Source: JBGPIT01 sp041485125 (GTDB taxonomy: Bacteria; Desulfobacterota; Binatia; UTPRO1). Taken from it: DNA of 24,053 nucleotides. The stretch spans positions 1 through 24,053 of the forward strand of contig JBGPIT010000029.1 of assembly GCA_041485125.1 (NCBI GenBank), read 5' to 3'. Positions 7,603 through 15,199 of the stretch are shown in pieces (positions within the stretch are counted from its first letter, which is position 1; each line of letters begins with the position of its first letter). The notes under the pieces were generated by a model. That model saw only the letters and a list, made by a program, of their open reading frames with translations, was not told the origin of the DNA and ran no database searches. The position numbers and the translations under genes are program-made.

Positions 7603-8340
7603 CTAGCTAGCAAGTGCCAGCGCCGCATCGAGCGAACGCGCTCCCTCATTTGCTGGGTCGAATAATCCAGCACTCTTCCGGGTCTCGCGCTCGATCTGGT
7701 CGGGCGCGATCACGGACTCGATGATAATCGGACAGTCAGTGGGAACTAGTCGCGCGACTAGCTGAAACGCGTAAATTGCGAACGCGCTGAGCGGCAAATG
7801 CTTCCCGTACGGCCCCACTTCGCTCACGTGCAGCTGTCGCAGGCGTGTCCCGAACTCTTGCACCATCCGCATTGCGGTCGCCATCGTCGGGTCAATCTGT
7901 CTCGCATGCCCGAGGTCGAGACAAAACCTGGCATCGGGCAGGGCCTCGAATAGCTCTCGCATCTCCGCGACGGTACGGCCAGTACTCTTGCGGTTGTCCA
8001 TGTTCTCGAGACAGAGACACGTCCCCAATGTTTTCCACAGCGCTGGAGTTCGGACCACCTCGGGATGAACGATGATCGGCCAGTGGGAGGGCAATTCACG
8101 CAGATAGGCGAACGCATCCCGTTCGGAGAGCGTGGAGAGCTTGCTCGGGGCGTGCACCGAAACATAAGTGAAATGTGCCAGGTCGAGCTGCGCAGCAGCC
8201 AATGCTAGAGCAGGCAGTTCCTCCTCACGCAGTGCCGAGAGTTCTATGGCTCGAAGCGCCGCGTTCGTGTTTTGCAGCGCTATGCCCGCGCGAAAGTCGC
8301 CTTTCGCCAATGCGCCCGTCGAAAACCCGATAGCCCTCAT
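7603..8340 (-). CDS. Endonuclease IV / xylose isomerase-like TIM-barrel protein
   Basis: A 245-residue protein with the layout of the AP_endonuc_2 (xylose isomerase-like) TIM barrels. Ordered strand-end motifs are SVHAPSK (H63), IIVHPEV (H92), LENMD (E112), CLDLGHA (D142, H145), LHVSEV (H171, E174), GKHLPL (H181) and IIIESV (E208). The order His, His, Glu, Asp-x2-His, His, His, Glu parallels the metal ligands of endonuclease IV (Nfo) and related sugar isomerases, so it is probably a metal-dependent enzyme. Whether it acts on DNA, RNA or a sugar phosphate cannot be read from sequence. Its ATG overlaps the stop of the upstream nucleotidyltransferase gene by one base (TGATG), implying translational coupling. 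GC content is visibly lower than in neighbours, suggesting the two genes arrived together. No signal peptide. Confidence 0.82.
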   Translation of the reverse strand: MRAIGFSTGALAKGDFRAGIALQNTNAALRAIELSALREEELPALALAAAQLDLAHFTYVSVHAPSKLSTLSERDAFAYLRELPSHWPIIVHPEVVRTPALWKTLGTCLCLENMDNRKSTGRTVAEMRELFEALPDARFCLDLGHARQIDPTMATAMRMVQEFGTRLRQLHVSEVGPYGKHLPLSAFAIYAFQLVARLVPTDCPIIIESVIAPDQIERETRKSAGLFDPANEGARSLDAALALAS

Positions 8341-9392
8341 CAGAACACTCCATTCCTCCGGATTAGTTTTATCAGGGTTGGGTCGAGCTCGAAAAATAGC
8401 TTGTCGATGCCCTCGCGGTATATATGGCTCTGTTCACGCAGTCGGCCAAAAATCGGATCGGAGGAAGCCGCTTCGAAACTGACTCCCTCCAGTGCGGTAC
8501 GGATCGCCTTGTCGTCGAGGGCGGCAATAAAGTGGTCGTACGCTTGGAAGATCTTGAGGCCCCAGTCTGGATATGGCAGAAGCGCTCGCGCCAACTTGTC
8601 GAGTGGAGATACCCGGGTCTGCTCGCCGATGAAGTCCGCAAGCAGCGGTAGAAATTCGTCCGCGTTGGCTGTCGTCCTCAATTGTTCCGGTGGGTGCGTC
8701 TCGGCGCCGAAACAAGTTAGAAGCCCGGCAACAAACAGCAGCTTGCGCGAAAAGCGAAGCTTGAGATTTCGCGTTGCCCATCCCTTCTGCTGCCGGTCCC
8801 ACATCTTCGACGCGAAATCCGACGCCATCGTTCTCCAGTAGCGCACGACATCGTTCAGCAAGAAATGTGGAATCCGATTCCGCTCGCCAGATTCGCTGGG
8901 AATCGTCCGGTCATGGATGACGTATCGTGCGAGGATGTTCCGGACGACACGTTCTCGAAGAGGCCCATTGGTGATTGCGATTGACTCGAGCAGCAGAAGA
9001 ATGCGCCGTGTGAGGTTCTCGTTGGTATCCTTTGTCCCGGCGATGTAGTGGACGAGATCGTGACTGCTAACGAGCCTTCCGAATGTTTCGGTAGGCCCAG
9101 GTCGTTTGATGCCTCTTCTGTCGAGGATTTCGTTTACGCGGTTCTCGAGAGTTGCGTGCTGTGGGTCAGACGCACCGTCGATAAGGAGCATCCAATCGAA
9201 GTCGCTGCCGCTCGTCACCTCGCCTCGCCCGACCGAGCCTGTCACGACGATTGATGTCTCCGGAGTTTGTAACGTTGAAAGGTCCGCCGCTACTTTCTCA
9301 ATCAGTCCGTTCGTTTTCGTGCGCGCCACGCGAAGCGCGGGCCAGTCGCCACCGGATTTCTTCTCGAGTTCCTCGACGAAGCCGGTTCGCAT
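8340..9392 (-). CDS. DUF294-like nucleotidyltransferase domain protein
   Basis: A 350-residue protein with a polymerase-beta-type nucleotidyltransferase signature near the N-terminus: TGSVGRGE followed by SGSDFDWMLLIDG (G52, S53 and the metal-binding pair D64 and D66). The third carboxylate is not obvious. The central and C-terminal part is helical and includes HFLLNDVVRYWRTMASDF and NLKLRFSRKLLFVAGLL, stretches I associate with the conserved C-terminal part of DUF294-like proteins; substrate unknown. The ATG at 9392 has only a weak purine-rich stretch upstream. It is the first gene of a two-gene unit, overlapping the TIM-barrel gene by one base. Base composition differs from the surroundings: hand-counted 60-base lines at 8341, 8881 and 8941 give 47, 58 and 55% GC, against 73% for the line at 10021. 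Horizontal acquisition is likely. It could modify a tRNA, a protein or a small molecule; nothing decides this. Confidence 0.82.
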   Translation of the reverse strand: MRTGFVEELEKKSGGDWPALRVARTKTNGLIEKVAADLSTLQTPETSIVVTGSVGRGEVTSGSDFDWMLLIDGASDPQHATLENRVNEILDRRGIKRPGPTETFGRLVSSHDLVHYIAGTKDTNENLTRRILLLLESIAITNGPLRERVVRNILARYVIHDRTIPSESGERNRIPHFLLNDVVRYWRTMASDFASKMWDRQQKGWATRNLKLRFSRKLLFVAGLLTCFGAETHPPEQLRTTANADEFLPLLADFIGEQTRVSPLDKLARALLPYPDWGLKIFQAYDHFIAALDDKAIRTALEGVSFEAASSDPIFGRLREQSHIYREGIDKLFFELDPTLIKLIRRNGVF

Positions 9393-9483
9393 GTCCGATA
9401 GTCTCTCAGATACGGTCTGGCGCAGCCAGAGCCCGGCACCGCCGAAGAGCGCCCGAGCCGCCCGCCCTGTGCGGACACCCCAA

Positions 9484-9499
9484 CTGAGGCGGTCCTCAG
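9484..9499 (-). terminator. Short hairpin after the minus-strand luciferase-like gene
   Basis: CTGAGG (9484-9489) and CCTCAG (9494-9499) form a 6-bp stem with a 4-base loop, 17 bases beyond the stop of the oxidoreductase gene and before the low-GC cassette. There is no T tract, so it may be only a weak terminator or pause. It would help separate the cassette from the upstream transcript. Confidence 0.3.
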
Positions 9500-9515
9500 C
9501 ACATATACCTCTCGC

Positions 9516-10595
9516 TTAGTACCGCTGGATCACCTGCTCGGCGAACTCCCGGAGGACCGTCCGAGCGGCGGCCATCGGCGGTAGCAGTCCGAGCTCGCTG
9601 AGTCCCGCCTGCTCCGCTTCCTTGATCTGCGCGATCAGCTCGTCGGGCTCGCCGACGAGCGCACTGGCGCGGATCGTCTCTGCCGTCACGAAACGACGCT
9701 CGGCCGGCACGAGGTACGTGCAGTGCCCTTCGTGGATCTGGAGGTACCGCTTGGCGGCGGGGGTCTCCATCGCGTCGACGTAGTCGACGTACTCCTGCCA
9801 CACGTTGGCGAGGCCGCGTGGGATCGCGGCGTCGCTGCGGGTCTTCGACCACACCTCGTAGGCGAAGTGCAGCGCGGCGGCGACCTGCGAGCCGCACTGC
9901 TCGACGACGCGCTCGGAGTCGACCGCCTCGCCGGGGCGCAGCACGACGGCGGTCGTGAGCGCGGTGGTGTGGAACGGCGACGGCAACGTCCGTCCGACCT
10001 TCGCGGCGCCGCCGCGGATCGCCTCCACGTGGCGCGCGAGGACACGCGGGTACTGGTTCCCCATCGCGACGTGGCCGTCGCCGAGCTCGCCCGTTATCTC
10101 GAGGACGCGCGCGCCGTTGGCGGCGACGTGGATCGGGATCGGGTGCTCGACGTCGATGAAGCCGAGGTCGAGATGGAGAAAGCGGATCGCGCGGGTGACG
10201 CCGTCGTGGGTGTACTCGACCTCCTCGCCGCGGAGCAGTGTCCGCACCACGCGCAGGTACTCGCGGAACGCGCGCACCGGCATCGGCTCCATGCCCATCA
10301 CCCGCATCGCGGTGTGGCCGGTGCCGATGCCGAGGAAGACGCGGCCGGGCGCGATCCGGTTGATCGACGCGATCGAGTGCGCCGTGACCGGCGCGAGCCG
10401 CGTGCCCGGAATCGCGACCCCGGTGCCGAGCTTGATGCGGCTGGTGCTCGCGGCCGCGAGCGCCAAGGTCGCGTAGCAGTCGGACCAGATCATCTGCGAG
10501 TCGGGGACCCAGGCGCGGTCGTAGCCGAGCGCTTCCGCCTCGCGGATCAGCTGCCAGTCGTCGATCTTGGTCGCGACGAAAACGCCGAATTCCAT
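9516..10595 (-). CDS. LLM class flavin/F420-dependent oxidoreductase
   Basis: A 359-residue luciferase-like monooxygenase family protein with an (alpha/beta)8 barrel that uses FMN or F420. Visible family features are the first strand MEFGVFVATK, the helix IREAEALGYDRAWVPDSQM, RIKLGTGVAIPGTRLAPVT, the cofactor loop GRVFLGIGTGHTAMRVMGM, PIPIHVAANGARVLEITGEL and the C-terminal LVGEPDELIAQIKEAEQAGL. These resemble the methylenetetrahydromethanopterin reductase-like branch, where F420 is common, but cofactor choice cannot be fixed here. The ATG at 10595 follows GGAGGGAG (10601-10608 on the opposite strand) at 5 to 8 bases. It is divergent from a second, differently branching LLM gene with only 50 bases between the start codons. 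The substrate is unknown; members act on alkanes, amines, sulfonates, sugars and other compounds. Confidence 0.9.
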   Translation of the reverse strand: MEFGVFVATKIDDWQLIREAEALGYDRAWVPDSQMIWSDCYATLALAAASTSRIKLGTGVAIPGTRLAPVTAHSIASINRIAPGRVFLGIGTGHTAMRVMGMEPMPVRAFREYLRVVRTLLRGEEVEYTHDGVTRAIRFLHLDLGFIDVEHPIPIHVAANGARVLEITGELGDGHVAMGNQYPRVLARHVEAIRGGAAKVGRTLPSPFHTTALTTAVVLRPGEAVDSERVVEQCGSQVAAALHFAYEVWSKTRSDAAIPRGLANVWQEYVDYVDAMETPAAKRYLQIHEGHCTYLVPAERRFVTAETIRASALVGEPDELIAQIKEAEQAGLSELGLLPPMAAARTVLREFAEQVIQRY

Positions 10596-10611
10596 CGGTT
10601 CTCCCTCCAGT

Positions 10612-10639
10612 TTGCGACGCTGTGCCCGTCGGCTACGCT
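10612..10639 (+). promoter_or_regulatory. Candidate promoter placed for a leaderless transcript
   Basis: TTGCGA (10612-10617), a 16-base spacer and TACGCT (10634-10639) precede ATG 10646 by only 6 bases. Transcription would then begin at or next to the A of the ATG. There is no Shine-Dalgarno sequence before this ATG, in agreement with a leaderless mRNA. Confidence 0.45.
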
Positions 10640-10645
10640 TTTCTC

Positions 10646-11605
10646 ATGACACACTTTGGCTACAAGCTGATGAGCGAGGAGCACGGACCCACCGACCTCG
10701 TGCGCAACGCGGTGCGCGCCGAGGAGGTCGGGTTCGATTTCGCGGCGATCTCGGACCACTACCACCCTTGGCTCGAGAGCCAAGGGCATTCGCCGTTCGC
10801 GTGGACCGTCCTCGGCGCGATCGCGGCACGCACCCAGACCCTCGAGCTCGTGACCGCGGTCACCTGCCCGACGATCCGCTACCATCCGGCGATCATCGCG
10901 CAGGCGTCGGCGACGCTCGCGATCCTGAGCGGCGGCCGCTTCACGCTCGGTCTCGGCTCGGGCGAGCTGCTGAACGAGCACGTCGTCGGCGCCGAGTGGC
11001 CGCCGCCGCGGGTCCGCCAGGAGATGCTCGCCGAGGCGATCGACATCATCCAAGAGCTTTGGGTGGGCGAGATGTCGTCGTACGAGGGCGAGTACTTCGA
11101 GATCGATCGCGCCCGCCTCTGGGACGTGCCCGAGCGTCCGCCGGCGATCGCGGTCGCGGCCGGCAGTCCGCGATCCGCGCGTGTCGCCGGCGAGCACGAG
11201 ACGGGACTTTTCGCGACCGAGCCCAAGGCGCGCCTGATCGACGCATGGCGTGAAGCAGGCGGGCAGGGGCCGCGCTACGCCGAGGTCGCGCTCTCGTGGC
11301 ACGACGACGAGAAGCGCGCGATCGAGCTCGCGCACGAGCGCTTCCGTTTCGGTGCCCTCGGCTGGAAGGTGATGCCCGACCTCCCCAACCCGGCGAACTT
11401 CGCGGCGGCGACGCGCTTCGTCCGCCCGGTGGACGTCGCCAAGATGATTCCCTGCGGTCCCGACCCCGAGCGTCACGTCGCCGCCGTCAAGAAGTACGTC
11501 GACGCGGGCTTCGACCACGTCATCCTCGTCGGCATCGGTCCCGACCAGGACGGCTTCTTCGATTTCTGGGAGCGCGAGCTCGCGCCGCGACTGCGAAAGC
11601 TCTGA
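10646..11605 (+). CDS. F420-dependent oxidoreductase, glucose-6-phosphate dehydrogenase-like LLM family
   Basis: A 319-residue LLM-class protein that looks like the TIGR03557-type F420 oxidoreductase branch (F420 glucose-6-phosphate dehydrogenase family). Features in order are MTHFGYKLMSEEHGP, GFDFAAISDHYHPW, LELVTAVTCPTIRYHPAI, the loop GRFTLGLGSGELLNEHVVG, IQELWVGEMSSYEGEYFEI, PPAIAVAAGSPRSARVAGEH and, at the end, GFDHVILVGIGPDQDGFFDF. The ATG at 10646 is chosen because the family begins at that point; a GTG 24 bases upstream adds residues that do not fit. No ribosome site is present, and a -10-like TACGCT lies just upstream, so translation may be leaderless. The true substrate is unknown, since most members of this branch are not sugar dehydrogenases. 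It shares the short divergent promoter region with the minus-strand LLM gene. Confidence 0.9.
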   Translation: MTHFGYKLMSEEHGPTDLVRNAVRAEEVGFDFAAISDHYHPWLESQGHSPFAWTVLGAIAARTQTLELVTAVTCPTIRYHPAIIAQASATLAILSGGRFTLGLGSGELLNEHVVGAEWPPPRVRQEMLAEAIDIIQELWVGEMSSYEGEYFEIDRARLWDVPERPPAIAVAAGSPRSARVAGEHETGLFATEPKARLIDAWREAGGQGPRYAEVALSWHDDEKRAIELAHERFRFGALGWKVMPDLPNPANFAAATRFVRPVDVAKMIPCGPDPERHVAAVKKYVDAGFDHVILVGIGPDQDGFFDFWERELAPRLRKL

Positions 11606-11658
11606 CGCGTGCGCCGCGACGCTGGAGCGCGCGGACGCTCTCGCGTTATGACGGGCGG

Positions 11659-13083
11659 GTGACGGAGGATCGCACCGACGTAGTCGTCGTCGGCGCCGGC
11701 ATCGCCGGCGCGGTGGCGGCGCGCGTGCTTGCGCAGGCGGGAGTGAGTGTCCGGCTGGTCGAGGCGCGGGATCGCGTCGGCGGGCGGACGTATACGGTGC
11801 CCTTCGGCGACCATCACCACATCGACCTCGGGGCGCATTGGGTCGGGCCGGATCAGTCGCGCATCCTCGCGCTCGGACGCGAGCTCGGTCTGACGACGGC
11901 GCCGCAATTCAACACCGGAACGAAGGTCCTCGCGCTCGACGGGCGGCGCTCGACCTATCGACGCTCGATCCCGTCGGTCTCGCCGTGGGCGCTCGCCGAC
12001 ATGCAGCTCACGCTCATGCGGCTCGAGCGCTTGCGTCGTCGCATCGACGTCGCGCATCCAATGGCCGTTGCGCAGGCGTCCCGCTGGGACGCGATGACGG
12101 TCGAGACCTGGATGCGCCGGCAACTCCTCACGCGCGCGGGACGCGAGATCTTTCGCGCCGCGATCGGGTCGATGTTCGGTGCCGAGCCCCGCGACCTGTC
12201 GGTCCTCGCGTTCTTGACCTACCTGCAAGCGGGCGGCGGCTTCCTCGCGATGTCGACGATCGACGGCGCTGCGCAGCAGGACTACTTCGTCGGCGGCACG
12301 CAGCAGATCGCGACGCGGATCGCCGCCGACGTCGTCACGCGGCAAGGCGTCTGCGCCGTCGTCCTCGACGCGCCGGTCCGCGTGATCCGCCAAGACGATG
12401 ACGGTGTGACGGTCGTGACAGATCGCGGTCGCTACCGCGCCCGTTTCGTCGTCGTCGCGGTGCCTCCGGTCCTCGCCGGACGGATCGCCTATGACCCGCC
12501 GCTCTCGCCTGCGCGCGACCTCCTCACCCAGCGCATGCCGATGGGCACGATCATGAAGGTCTACGTGCGCTACGCGACGCCCTTCTGGCGGGCGCAGGGT
12601 CTCTCCGGCGAGGCGATCGCGAACGACGGCGTAGTGCAGACCGTCTTCGACTCGAGCCCGCCCGATCTCTCGTCGGGCGTGCTCGTCGTCTTCACCGCCG
12701 GCGACGATGCGCGCGCGCTCTCCACCAAGCCGCGCGACGAGCGCGCCGCGATCGTGCTCCGGAGCCTCGCCGCGCTCTTCGGTCCCGAGGCGGCGCGTCC
12801 CGTCGACTACCTCGACTTCAACTGGAGCGACGAGCCGTGGAGCCGCGGTGGTCCGGTCGCCCTCCTCGGGCCCGGCGCGCTGACGAGCGCGGGGCGCGCG
12901 TTGCGCGCGCCCGAAGGCCGCATCCACTGGGCCGGCACGGAGACGGCGTTGCGCTGGACCGGCTACATGGACGGAGCCGTCGAGTCCGGCGAGCGTGCGG
13001 CGGGCGAGGTTCTCGTGCGCCTTCACGAGGAAACCGTCGCCGGCCACGCCGATCGGACGGCACGCGGCGCTCGCGTCTCGTGA
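11659..13083 (+). CDS. Flavin-containing amine oxidase family protein
   Basis: A 474-residue FAD-dependent amine oxidase of the monoamine oxidase type. The N-terminus has the dinucleotide-binding motif GAGIAG (12-17), the acidic E35 closing the second strand, and the family signature EARDRVGGRTY (35-45). LGAHWVGPDQ follows as the usual flavin-contacting loop. The C-terminal FAD signature starts at residue 424: WAGTETALRWTGYMDGAV, then ESGERAAGEV. No cysteine sits at the position used for covalent FAD in mammalian MAO, so FAD is probably bound non-covalently. There is no signal peptide, so it is cytoplasmic. The start is taken as GTG 11659 at the family N-terminus; no ribosome site is visible, and a TTATGA hexamer 7 bases upstream would fit leaderless initiation. 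Its substrate could be a polyamine, an aromatic amine or another ring or chain oxidation substrate; neighbours do not decide. Confidence 0.92.
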   Translation: MTEDRTDVVVVGAGIAGAVAARVLAQAGVSVRLVEARDRVGGRTYTVPFGDHHHIDLGAHWVGPDQSRILALGRELGLTTAPQFNTGTKVLALDGRRSTYRRSIPSVSPWALADMQLTLMRLERLRRRIDVAHPMAVAQASRWDAMTVETWMRRQLLTRAGREIFRAAIGSMFGAEPRDLSVLAFLTYLQAGGGFLAMSTIDGAAQQDYFVGGTQQIATRIAADVVTRQGVCAVVLDAPVRVIRQDDDGVTVVTDRGRYRARFVVVAVPPVLAGRIAYDPPLSPARDLLTQRMPMGTIMKVYVRYATPFWRAQGLSGEAIANDGVVQTVFDSSPPDLSSGVLVVFTAGDDARALSTKPRDERAAIVLRSLAALFGPEAARPVDYLDFNWSDEPWSRGGPVALLGPGALTSAGRALRAPEGRIHWAGTETALRWTGYMDGAVESGERAAGEVLVRLHEETVAGHADRTARGARVS

Positions 13084-13095
13084 GCGTCGCGCTGC

Positions 13096-13101
13096 TAGAC
13101 T
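13096..13101 (+). promoter_or_regulatory. -10-like hexamer upstream of the YjbQ gene
   Basis: GCTAGACT at 13094-13101 contains TAGACT (13096-13101), a reasonable -10 box 30 bases before ATG 13132. No convincing -35 box is present 16-18 bases upstream. Similar GCTA-led hexamers precede several other plus-strand genes in this window. Confidence 0.3.
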
Positions 13102-13131
13102 GGAACGTGAAGGACGCGACACCGTAGCGGG

Positions 13132-13551
13132 ATGAAGCAGGCACGCCATCAGCTGACGGTCCGCACCAAGGGCGCGGGCCTCTACGACATCACGCCGCAG
13201 CTGCGTGCGTGGGTCGGTGAGCAAGCGATCGGCGATGGCTTGCTGACCGTCTTCATCCAGCACACGTCGGCGTCGCTCACGATCCAGGAGAACGCCGATC
13301 CCGACGTGCTGCGCGACCTCGACGACTTCTTCCGCCGCCTCGTTCCCGAGGATCCGCAGCGCTATCGCCACACCGCCGAAGGGCCCGACGACATGCCGTC
13401 GCACATCCGCGCGGCGCTCACGCTCACCCAGGTCGCGGTGCCGGTCACGGGCGGCCGGCTCGCGCTCGGGACCTGGCAGGCTGTGTACGTCTTCGAGCAC
13501 CGCGCCTCGCCGTACTCGCGTCGCGTCGTTCTGCACCTCATCGGCGAGTAA
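13132..13551 (+). CDS. yjbQ: YjbQ / UPF0047 family protein (secondary thiamine-phosphate synthase)
   Basis: A 139-residue protein of exactly the usual length for the UPF0047/YjbQ family. The signature stretches are complete: VFIQHTSASLTIQENADPDV, HTAEGPDDMPSHIRAAL and GGRLALGTWQAVYVFEHR. E. coli YjbQ has a weak thiamin-phosphate synthase activity in complementation tests, so databases call it a secondary thiamine-phosphate synthase, but its real physiological role is unsettled. The conserved histidines and acidic residues form the presumed active site of a trimer. The ATG at 13132 has only a poor purine stretch (GCGGG) before it. It sits 48 bases after the amine oxidase and 48 bases before the NTF2-like gene on the same strand, so co-transcription is possible. 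Confidence 0.94.
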   Translation: MKQARHQLTVRTKGAGLYDITPQLRAWVGEQAIGDGLLTVFIQHTSASLTIQENADPDVLRDLDDFFRRLVPEDPQRYRHTAEGPDDMPSHIRAALTLTQVAVPVTGGRLALGTWQAVYVFEHRASPYSRRVVLHLIGE

Positions 13552-13599
13552 CGCGCATGGCATGGATATCTGTGCTACGAGCGCGCAAGGAGACCCGAC

Positions 13600-13998
13600 A
13601 TGGCAACCACACTCGACCACAAGACCATCGAGGACCTCGTCATCCGCTTCACGGACGCCTTCAACAAGAACGATCTCGACGCCGTGATGGCGATGATGAC
13701 CGACGACGCCTGCTACGACGAGTTCAACGAGCATCGTAGCCACGGCAAGGCGGAGATCCGCGCCGCCTTCGAGCCGCAGTTCAAGGGCACCTACGGCAAG
13801 ATCCTCTTTCATCCCGAGGACATCATCGTCGACGTCGAGGCGGGCAAGGCGATGGTCCGTTGGCTCTGTACGCTCGAAGGACCCGAGGGGATGCGGGGCT
13901 GGCGCGGCCTCGACATCCTGCACTTCGAGGGTGAGCGGGTGAAGGTGAAGCACACCTACGCCAAGGCGGCGGTGCCGCTCTTGAAGCCGTTGCCGTGA
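13600..13998 (+). CDS. NTF2-like / SnoaL-like domain protein
   Basis: A 132-residue protein of the NTF2-like superfamily (SnoaL/ketosteroid isomerase-type cone fold). The N-terminal helix pattern VIRFTDAFNKNDLDAVMAMM followed by TDDACYDEF is typical, then HGKAEIRAAFEPQF, the curved sheet VDVEAGKAMVRWLCTL, and the closing GWRGLDILHFEGERVKVKH. Such proteins are small isomerases, hydrolases or dehydratases, or just binding domains; no catalytic assignment is possible. The ATG at 13600 has a strong AAGGAG (13587-13592) at 7 bases. Its stop overlaps the start of the DUF2804 gene by one base (TGATG), which suggests translational coupling and a functional link. No signal peptide. Confidence 0.88.
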   Translation: MATTLDHKTIEDLVIRFTDAFNKNDLDAVMAMMTDDACYDEFNEHRSHGKAEIRAAFEPQFKGTYGKILFHPEDIIVDVEAGKAMVRWLCTLEGPEGMRGWRGLDILHFEGERVKVKHTYAKAAVPLLKPLP

Positions 13999-15113
13999 TG
14001 GAGCCGCGGCCGCGTCGCGCCGACGCCGCGCGCGAGGACGCGCCGGGCGCGATCGCCGCCGGCGCGCCGGCGATCGCGACGACGGTCGCGCCCGACGGGC
14101 GCCTCGTCGACGCAGCCGGCAACGTCCGCCTCGGCATCTTCGGTGAGCCGATCCTCGCGGTGAACCATCGCGACTTCGTCTACCTGAACCCCTTCGGCCG
14201 GCGGCACGGCGCGCTCGCGAAGCGTTTCGCCTTCAAGCAGTTCGAGTTCTACGGCGCGCTCTCCGAGGAGCTCGTCTTCGGCTGCGCCATCGCCGACATC
14301 AAGTACGTCGGGACCGCGTTCGCGTACTGCTACGACCCACGCACGCGTCGCCTGCGGGAGTTCAGCTTTCAACGGCCGCTCGCGATCGGCACGCGCTTCA
14401 CGCAGGCGCCCGAGAGCGGCACCGCGTCGTTTCGCGCCGGCAAGAACCGCATCGAGATGCAGGCCGACGGCGCCACCCGCGCCCGGCGTTTGCGCGTCGA
14501 CCTCGGCGGCGCCCTCGTGATCGACGCGGTCTTCAGCGAGGACGACCCCGCGATCGAGCCGATGCGCATCTGCACCCGTGCCGGCGCGACCGGCTGGGTC
14601 TACGCGCGCAAGACCGCCGGGCAGCGTCTCAGCGGCGGCCTCGTCTGGGAAGGCGGCCGCTACGATCTCGGCGCGATGGCGATCCGCGGCCATCACGACT
14701 GGAGCGCCGGCTTCATGCGTCGCGACACCTTCTGGAACTGGGGCTGCCTCGCCGGCCGCGTCGCCGACGGCCGCATCGTCGGCATGAACGTCTCCTGCGG
14801 CGTCAACGAGACCAGCGTCACCGAGAGCTGCTTCTGGGTCGACGGCCGCCTGCACAAGGTCGACGCGGTCTTCTTCGACTACGACCGTCGCGACCTCGAT
14901 CGGCCGTGGCGGGCGCGCTCCTACGACGGTCGCGTCCGCCTCGAGTTCCATCCCGAGGGCAAGCACGTCGAGAACGTCAACGCCGTCATCGTCGCGACGA
15001 ACTTCAATCAGCTCTACGGCCGCTACACCGGCACGCTGACGACGGCGGCCGGCGAGCGCATCGCGATCGACGGCATGCTCGGCTACGCCGAGAGCCACTA
15101 CGCGAGGTGGTAG
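13998..15113 (+). CDS. DUF2804 family protein
   Basis: A 371-residue protein of the DUF2804 family, which has no established function. Recognisable parts are RFAFKQFEFYGALSEELVFG, ADIKYVGTAFAYCYD, the family hallmark DWSAGFMRRDTFWNWGCLAG, then GMNVSCGVNETSVTESCFWV with DGRLHKVDAV, and the C-terminal GTLTTAAGERIAIDGMLGYA. The alternating strands and conserved Trp and Asn residues resemble large beta-sandwich lipid- or hydroxynitrile-type enzymes, but this is only an impression. It starts at ATG 13998, overlapping the TGA of the NTF2-like gene by one base; a GTG three bases earlier is an alternative. The N-terminal 30 residues are low-complexity and Ala/Arg-rich. It is probably an operon partner of the NTF2-like gene. 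An 86-base gap without a clear terminator follows. Confidence 0.87.
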   Translation: MEPRPRRADAAREDAPGAIAAGAPAIATTVAPDGRLVDAAGNVRLGIFGEPILAVNHRDFVYLNPFGRRHGALAKRFAFKQFEFYGALSEELVFGCAIADIKYVGTAFAYCYDPRTRRLREFSFQRPLAIGTRFTQAPESGTASFRAGKNRIEMQADGATRARRLRVDLGGALVIDAVFSEDDPAIEPMRICTRAGATGWVYARKTAGQRLSGGLVWEGGRYDLGAMAIRGHHDWSAGFMRRDTFWNWGCLAGRVADGRIVGMNVSCGVNETSVTESCFWVDGRLHKVDAVFFDYDRRDLDRPWRARSYDGRVRLEFHPEGKHVENVNAVIVATNFNQLYGRYTGTLTTAAGERIAIDGMLGYAESHYARW

Positions 15114-15199
15114 CGGCGGCGAGGCCGCGCGCATAGTCGCCGACTCGCCCGCGTCGATTGACCTCCCGCCCGGGGCGCGTCAGGAATCAGTAGTCCCCG

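Noticed and set aside
11473..13953. 826-codon minus-strand open frame opposite the amine oxidase, YjbQ and NTF2-like genes
   Set aside because: It spans three well-recognised plus-strand genes, has repetitive Arg/Asp/His composition and no ribosome site; it is a shadow produced by high third-position GC.
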